A stretch of DNA of 64,000 nt from Xestospongia bergquistia (Eukaryota > Porifera > Demospongiae > Haplosclerida > Petrosiidae). The position numbers were made by a program, and so were the translations under genes. This document shows, one piece after another, positions 44,101-53,100 of the stretch. Where the stretch lies: NCBI GenBank assembly GCA_963965975.1, contig OZ014411.1:13408501-13472500 (forward strand), written 5' to 3'. The stretch's first letter is position 1. Each line of letters begins with the position of its first letter. The notes below the pieces were generated by a model. That model did not search any database. It had not been told where the DNA came from and was given only the letters and a program-made list of their open reading frames with translations.

Positions 44101-47100
44101 AGTGGTGGATGATGAATGATTATTTAAACTTGTACAAATAATTTAACCTAAGTATGTGTATATAGAGTGCCTTTTGATATTTGTTTTATTGTAAAAACAT
44201 GTATCATTTATAATTGTTGTATTATGCCGTAATTTTGAAGAAGTTTTTCCTCTGTTACAAAGAGTATTTATTTTTGACACAGTATTTAATTTATATTTAT
44301 ATTGTTTTGTCAATTGTTGAGAGTTATTTGAGTGATATTTTGTTTGTATATGTAATGTTGTCTATGTTTATAATGTTTATGCTGTATTTATATATAGCAG
44401 TAGTGATATTGATAATGTACAGATGTTATGATATATTCTCTTGGTTCATGTTAATGTAATTATTATAATATATTTAGGATGGATCTACTCCAGTCATGTT
44501 AGCAGCAATGAATGGACACAAAGATGTTGTTTTGATTTTAACCCATAAAGGAGCCAATCTAGACATTGTCAACAAAGTAAGTGTTCATGTATACATGTTA
44601 TATGATAAAAGCTGTATAAGTGAAATTATAATGTAACTTCTTTTGCTAAAAGTGGCAGTTGTTGTTATACTATTATAAAAAAGTTTGAAATATTATCTTC
44701 TAAAAATATGCCAAATATAATGAATATTGGAAAGGATATAAAGCTCTTATCATAATGTTAATAAAAGTGTTTTTTATAAGATGTATATTAACCAATTTAC
44801 CTACTTATTATCATTGGACATGATGAAATGACTAGATATGACACCACCATAAATTTTCCATAGTTGTATCATATACTCAGACTAAAATAGCAGTAAAGGA
44901 CATGAATTGAAGTATTAGTTGTCTGATATAGTCACGTCCTTTATGTATAACGTGACTTACATTTACACGATATATGAATGTAATATGTTGTAATGATAAT
45001 GACAAAGTAAAGACATAAGACAAAAGATAAGGTCTATATGTTTGTACTGTTATTGTAGAGTTAATGGTTTTATATTACAATTGATTATTTGTATGTTTTC
45101 TTTAATAGAGAGGATGGTCAGCCCTTCATTATGCAAGTGACAAAGGGTATGCAGATATTGTCGATGTATTAGTCAACGAAAATTCTAATATCAATATTGT
45201 TATTAAGGTAATTTGGACCATAAAAATGAAGTGTAATTTTCAAGCTGTGTTAATGGATAGTAACTATTAGACAAGACATAGCATCAACATTATAATGATA
45301 CAAGACAATTGTGCCTTACCTTAAACAGTATGTACATAAGACAGACGATAAATTTCAAGAAATGGCACTAAGTCAATATTAAGTCTATTCTATTAGATTG
45401 CTTGCGATGTTTACATTTTGTTTACTCTATTGTTTCCTTTTTCCATAACTATTGTGCTGTAATTACATGTCATCTGTATTATGGTGTGTAATTACTTGTC
45501 ATCTTAATTATGTCCTTCAAAATATAATAGGCAGTAAGTGTTATATAATGTAGTATAAGTCCTAACAATATTAATTTTGACATTGAAATTTTCTTACTTT
45601 ATTCTTTTCTTCTTCCACATCTATTGTGCTGTGATATCATTTGAATGTGTCCTTTACAATATTAATAGGCAGTAAGTGTTATATAATGTAGTATAAATCC
45701 TAAGAGTATTAATTGTGACATTGACATTTTCTTATTTTATTGTTTTTTTCTTCCACGTCTATTGTGCTGTGATATCTCGTCATTTGAATGTGTTCTTTAC
45801 AATATTAATAGGATGTAAGTGTTATATATTGTAGTATAAATCCTAAGAATATTGATTGTGACATTGACATTTTCTTAATCTATTGCTTTCTTCTTCCACA
45901 TCTATTGTGCTGTAATTACTTGTCATCTGAATTACGTCTTTTTAAATATAATAGAATATAATTGTTATATAATGTAGTATAAATCCTATGATTGTGACAT
46001 TGACATTTTCTTACTCTATTGTTTTCTACTTCCACATCTATTGTGCTGTAATTACTTGTCATCTGAGTTACGTCTTTTAAAATATAATAGGATGTAAGTG
46101 TTATATATGTAGTATAAATCCTAAGAATATTGATTGTGACATTGACATTTTCTTACTCTATTGTTTTCTTCTTCCACATCAATTGTGCTGTAATTACTTG
46201 TCATCTGAATTATGTCCTTTAAAATATAATAGATAGTAAGTGTTATATAATGTAGTATAACTCCTAAGTATATTGATTGTGACATTGACATTTTCTTACT
46301 CTGTTGTTTTCTTCTTCCACATCTATTGTGCTGTAATTACTTGTCATCTGAATTATGTCCTTTAAAATATAATAGATAGTAAGTGTTATATAATGTAGTA
46401 TAACTCCTAAGTATATTGATTGTGACATTGACATTTTCTTACTCTATTGTTTTCATCTTCCACATCTATTGTGCTGTAATTACTTGTCATCTGAATTATG
46501 TCCTTTAAAATATAATAGATAGTAAGTGTTATATAATGTAGTATAACTCCTAAGTATATTGATTGTGACATTGACATTTTCTTACTCTGTTGTTTTCTTC
46601 TTCCACATCTATTGTGCTGTAATTACTTGTCATCTGAATTATGTCCTTTAAAATATAATAGATAGTAAGTGTTATATAATGTAGTATAACTCCTAAGTAT
46701 ATTGATTGTGACATTGACATTTTCTTACTCTATTGTTTTCATCTTCCACGTCTATTGTGCTGTAATTACTCGTCATCTGAATTTTGTCCTTTAAAATGTA
46801 ATAGTCGGTAAGCGTTATATAATGTATTATAAATCCTAAGAATATTGATTGTGACATTGACATTTCTTATTTTATTGTTTTCTTCTTCCACATCTATTGT
46901 GCTGTAATTACTTGTCATCTGAATTATGTACTTTACAATATTAATAGGCAGTAAGTGTTATATAATGTAGTATAAATCCTTAGAATATTGATTGACATTG
47001 ACATTTTCTTATTTCTTCTTCCACATCTATTGTGCTGTGATATCTCGTCATTTGAATGTGTCCTTTACAATATTAATAGACGGTAAGTGTTATATAATGT

Positions 47101-50100
47101 AGTATATATCCTAAGAATATTGATTGTGACATTGACATTTTCTTACTCTATTGTTTTCTTCTTCCACATCTATTGTGCTGTAATTACTCGTCATCTGAAT
47201 TTTGTCCTTTAAAATATAATAGTCGGTAAACGTTATATAATGTATTATAAATCCTAAGAATATTGATTGTGACATTGACATTTCTTATTTTATTGTTTTC
47301 TTCTTCCACATCTATTGTGCTGTAATTACTTGTCATCTGAATTATGTACTTTACAATATTAATAGGCAGTAAGTGTTATATAATGTAGTATAAATCCTCA
47401 GAATATTGATCGACATTGACATTTTCTTATTTCTTCTTCCACATCTATTGTGCTCTGATATCTCGTCATTTGAATGTGTCCTTTACAATATTAATAGACG
47501 GTAAGTGTTATATACTGTAGTATATATCCTAAGAGTATTGATTGTGACATTAACATTTTCTTACTCTGTTGTTTTCTTCTTCCACATCTTTTCTGCTGTA
47601 ATTTTTTGCCTTCTGAATGTGTCCTTTACAATATAATAGGTTGACTGTGATATGTTTTTATAGTATTAGTTCTAAATCAGGGTTTTATTTAGAAAAATGG
47701 ACAAGATGGTGGACAAAATAATACTTAGAGAAAATTTAGGTGGCAAAGGGACTGCAGGTGACAACGTGCCCTCTAGAGGGTTCTGTAGGCATGCCTCCCA
47801 GAAAAGGTTTTGAATTTTAGACCCTCTGAGATTGCTTCTGGCACTTTTTCAGACCATTTGTGGTTTTCAAATAACATGATGAGATGACCTTATTTGTGGT
47901 GGTGATAAGACACTATAGACAAAGTTACACTTGTGCTGATAAGGCACTTAGGAGTAATTTAACACCCATAGACTATTGGTTAAAACTGTACATTCTCCTT
48001 GTGTTTAGCCTAAGGTTATCTTATACTGTATTTCCTTGTGCTGAGTTTCAGTTCTGTATTCATTACATCCAATTATCCCTTGAAAAAAATAGCTATCCTA
48101 ATATCTAAGGAGGAGGCAAATGCCTCCCACCCCAAATGAAACCCTGTAAATGCACAGAATGAAATGTAAGATGATGCATCATTGTTAAACCTTGTGCAAA
48201 TAATTGTTTATTATCATTATATTGTGTTAGCTTGTAGTGGTGGATGATGAATGATTATTTAAACTTTACAAATAATTTAACCTAAGTATGTGTATATACA
48301 GTGCCTTTTCATATTTGTTTTATTGTAAAAACATCTATCATGGACAATTGTTGTATTATGCCCTAATTTTGAAAAAGTTTTTCCTCTACATTACAAAAAA
48401 GTATTTATTTTTTTTTACACAGTATTTAATTTATATTTATAATGTTTTGTCAATTATTGAGAGTGATTTGAGTCATATTTTGTTTGTATATATAATGTTG
48501 TCTAGGTTTATAATTTTTATGCTGTATTTATATATAGCAGTAATGATATTGATAATGTGCAGATGTTATGATATATTCTCTTGGTTCATGTTAATGTAAT
48601 TATTATAATATATTTAGGATGGATCTACTCCAATCATGTTAGCAGCAATGAATGGACACAAAGATGTTGTTTTGATTTTAACCCATAAAGGAGCCAATCT
48701 AGACATTGTCAACGAAGTAAGTGTTCATGTATACATGTTATATGATAAAAGCTGTATAAGTGAAATTATAATGTAACTTCTTTTACTAAAAGTGTCAGTT
48801 GTTGTTATAGTAATATAAAACGTTTGAAATATTATCTTCTAAAAATATGCCAAATATAATGAATATTGGAAAGGGATACAAAGTTCTTATCACAATGTTA
48901 ATAAAAAGTGTTTTTTATAAGATGTGTATTAACTATTTACCTACTTATTATCATTGGACATGATGAAATGACTAGACATGACATCACCATAAATTTTCCA
49001 TAGTTGTATCATATACTCAGACTAAAATAGCAGTAAAGGACATGAATTGAAGTATTAGTTGTCTGTTTAACATTGAACTATTCAATTTAAATTGTTTAAA
49101 ATTGAAGTGTCCAGTATATTGCTCAACTATAATTAGTGTACATTTTGCCATTTGACAAATCCACAATTAAAAATAGCCAGCCTTTTTTAGTGTACAGACT
49201 GTTGAAGATCTATAGTTTGTCAGATACAATAACTGTCAGACAGAGGTAATGCTTGTTATTGTAGTAGACTTGTGAATAATATAATTAAAAAGTCATATGG
49301 AAGGATAAAGATGATGATTGTTGATATACTAAGCAACATAAATAACTACATGTTATATTATTGTCAGTTAGAACATTGACTTAATAGTATATTCTAATAT
49401 TTTTTCTGTTTGCTTGTTGTTTCCAGTCCCTTAGATTACATTGTAACTGTATATAATTTAAGCCATCTTGCATAAATTAGTGTTAAAACAGTTATTTAAG
49501 TAATGAAGATTTATTAGTAATAGATGTAGTCATGTCCTTCATGTATAATGTGACTTACATTTACACGATATACGAATGTAATATGTTGTAATGATAATGA
49601 CAAAGTAAAGAGATAAGACAAAAGATAAGGTCTGTATGTTTGTACTGTTATTATAGTGTTAATGGTTTTATATTACAATTGATTATTTGTATGTTTTCTT
49701 AAATAGAGAGGATGGTCAGCCCTTCATTATGCAAGTGACAAAGGATATGCAGATATTGTCAATATATTAGTCAACCAAAATGCTGATATAAATATTGTTA
49801 CTAAGGTAATTTGGACCATAAAAATGAAGTGTAATTTTCAAGCTGTGTTAATGGATAGTAACTATTAGACAAGACATAGCATCAACATTATAATGATACA
49901 AGACAATTGTACCTTACCTTAAACAATGTATGATGTAGGAGGTAGCATTGGTGTAAGTACACTATGATGTATGTTTTTATGTAATGTATATGCCTTTATA
50001 AGTGTTATTTCAAGTGGTTTAACAATGACAGTTAGAGTTTATACTGACCTTTGAAGTAGCCTCTGTGTGAGAAACCATTTTTATGCATTAATTAGTTATA

Positions 50101-53100
50101 AACATATTAACATGTAAATAAGACAGACTATAAATTTGAAGAAATGTCAATAAGTCAATATTAAGTCTATTCTATTAGATTGCTTGTGATGTTTACATTT
50201 TGTTTATTCTATTGTTTTCTTTTTCCATAACTATTGTGCTGTATATTACATGTCATCTGAATTATGTCCTTTAAATATAATAGAGAGTAAGTGTTATATA
50301 ATGTAGTATAACTCCTAAGAATATTGATTGTGACATTGAGATTTTCTTATTTTATTGTTTTCTTCTTCCACATCTATTGTGCTGTAATTACTTGTTATCT
50401 GAATTATATCTATTAAAATATAATAGTTGGTAAGTGTTATATAATGTAGTATAACTCCTAAGAATAATGATTGTAACATTGACATTTTCTTACTCTGTTG
50501 TTTTCTTCTTCCATATCTATTGTGCTATAATTACTTGTCATCTGAATTATGTCCTTTAAACTAGGATGTAAGTTTTATATAATGTAGTATAAATCCATTC
50601 CTAAGACTATTGATTGTGACATTGACATTTTCTTACTCTATTGTTTTCTTCTTCCACATCTATTGTGCTGTGATATCTTGTCATTTGAATGTGTTCTTTA
50701 CAATATTAATAGACGGTAAGTGTTATATAGTGTAGTATATGTCCTAAGAGTATTGATTGTGACATTAACATTTTCTTACTCTGTTGTTTTCTTCTTCCAC
50801 ATCTTTTATGCTGTAATTTTTTGCCATCTAAATGTGTCCTTTACAATATAATAGGTTAACTGTGATATGTTATTATAGTATTAGTTCTAAATCAGGGTTT
50901 TATTTAGAAAAAGGGACAAGGTGGGGGACAAAATAATACTTAGAGAAAATTTATGGGGGCAAAGGGACTGCAGGCGACAACGTGCCCTCTAGAGGGTTCT
51001 GTAGGCATGCCTCCTAGAAAAGTTTTGAATTTTGGACCCTCTGAGATTACTTCTGGCACACTTTCAGACCATTTGTGCTTTTTTAATAACATGATGAGAT
51101 AACCTTATCTGTGGTGGTGATAAGACACTTAGCACCTATAGACCAAGTGACACTTGTGCTGATAAGGCACTTAGGAGTAATTTAACACCCATAGACTATT
51201 GGTTAAAACTGTACATTCTCCTTGTGTTTAGCTTAAGGTTATCTTATACTGTATATTCCATCCAATTATCCCTTGATAAAAATGGCTATCCTAATATCCA
51301 AGGAGGAGGTCAAATGCCTCCTACCCCAACTAAACCCTGTAAATGCACATAATGAAATGTAAGATGATGCATCATTGTTAAACCTTGTGCAAATAATTGT
51401 TTACTGACATTATATTGTTAGCTTGTAGTGGTGGATGATGAATGATTATTTAAACTTTACAAATAATTTAACCTAAGTATGTGTATATACAGTGTCTTTT
51501 CATATTTGTTTTATTGTAAAAACATCTATCATGGACAATTGTTGTATTATGCCCTAATTTTGAAGAAGTTTTTCCTCTATGTTACAAATAAACAATATAT
51601 ATTACTTTATATTACTGTAATGTAATTATGTAATGTTGTCTAGGTTTATAATGTTTATGCTGTATTTATATATAACAGTAGTGATATTGATAATGTACGT
51701 ATGTTATGATATATTCTCTTGGTTCATGTTAATGTAGTTATTATAATATATTTAGGATGGAACTACTCCAGTCATGTTAGCAGCAATGAATGGACACAAA
51801 GATGTTGTTTTGATTTTAACCCATAAAGGAGCCAATCTAGACATTGTCAACAAAGTAAGTGTTCATGTATATATGTTATATGGTAAAAGCTGTATAAGTG
51901 AAATTATAATGTAACTTCTTTTGCTAAAAGTAGCAGTTATTGTTATAGTATTATAAAAACGTTTGAAATATTATCTTCTAAAAATATGCCAAATATAATG
52001 AATATTGGAAAGAGATACGAAGCTCTTATCACAATGTTAATAAAAAGTGTTTTTTATAAGATGTGTATTAACCAATTTACCTACTTATTATCATTTGAGA
52101 TGATGAAATGGCTAGACATGACATCACCATAAATTTTCCATAGTTGTATCATATACTCAGACTAAAACAGCAGTAAAGGACATGAATTGAAGTATTAGTT
52201 GTCTGTTTAACATTGAACTATTCAATTTAAATTGTTTAAAATTGAAGTGTCCAGTATATTGCTTAACTATAATTAGTGTACTTTTTGCCATTTGACAAAT
52301 CCACAATTAAAAATAGCCAGCCTTTTTTAGTGTACAGACTGTTGAAGATCTATAGTTTGTCAGATACAATAACTGTCAGATGGAGGTAATGCTTGTTATT
52401 GTAGTAGACTTGTGAATAATATAATTAAAAAGTCATATGGAAGGACAAAGATGATGATTGTCGATATACTAAGGAACATAAATAACTACATATTATATTA
52501 TTGTCAGTTAGAACATTGGCTTAATAGTATATTCTAATATTTTTTCTGTTTGCTTGTTGTTTTCCAGTCCCTTAGATTACATTGTAACTGTATATAATTT
52601 AAGCCATCTTGTATAAATTAGTGTTAAAACAGTTATTTAAGTAATGAAAATTTATTAGTAATAGATGTAGTCATGTCCTTCATGTATAACGTGACTTACA
52701 TTTACACGCTATATGAATGAAATATGTTATAATGATAATAACAAAGTAAAGAGATAAGACAAAAGACAAGGTCTATATGTTTGTACTGTTATTGTAGAGT
52801 TAATAGTTTTATATTACAATTGATTATTTGTGTTCATGTACATATGTTATATGAGAATGAAGAAAAGATGTATTTCCTTTTTTACTAAAAGCAGACATTA
52901 CTATTATAATAAGGTTGAACTGTTGTTTTTTATGAATATGCCAAATATGATGGACAGACTGTTAAAAAGCTACTTTTGTCAGATGAAATAATTATCAGAC
53001 AGATGTTGTTTATTGTTGTAGTTTTTTGAATAATATAATGAAAGAGTCATTGGAAGTACAGACATGATGATATTTGATAGGTGAAAATGACATAAAGTTC

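Larger units (their letters stand above)
16363..51854 (+). repeat. Tandem segmental duplication of the A-B exon pair, about eight blocks
   Basis: A exons start at 16363, 17884, 27439, 37282, 40904, 44478, 48618 and 51756, giving block lengths of 1521, 9555, 9843, 3622, 3574, 4140 and 3138 bp. Exons and flanking intron sequence are close to identical between blocks. The length differences come mostly from the minisatellite. Blocks 1 and 2 lack minisatellite and MITE. Confidence 0.93.

Noticed and set aside
27139-48599. Repeated plus-strand frames with LYIAVVILIMYRCYDIFSWFM at the 3' end of each B-to-A intron
   Set aside because: They lie in AT-rich intron sequence that is similar only because the blocks are duplicated. 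Frames vary between copies and end just before the true A-exon acceptor.
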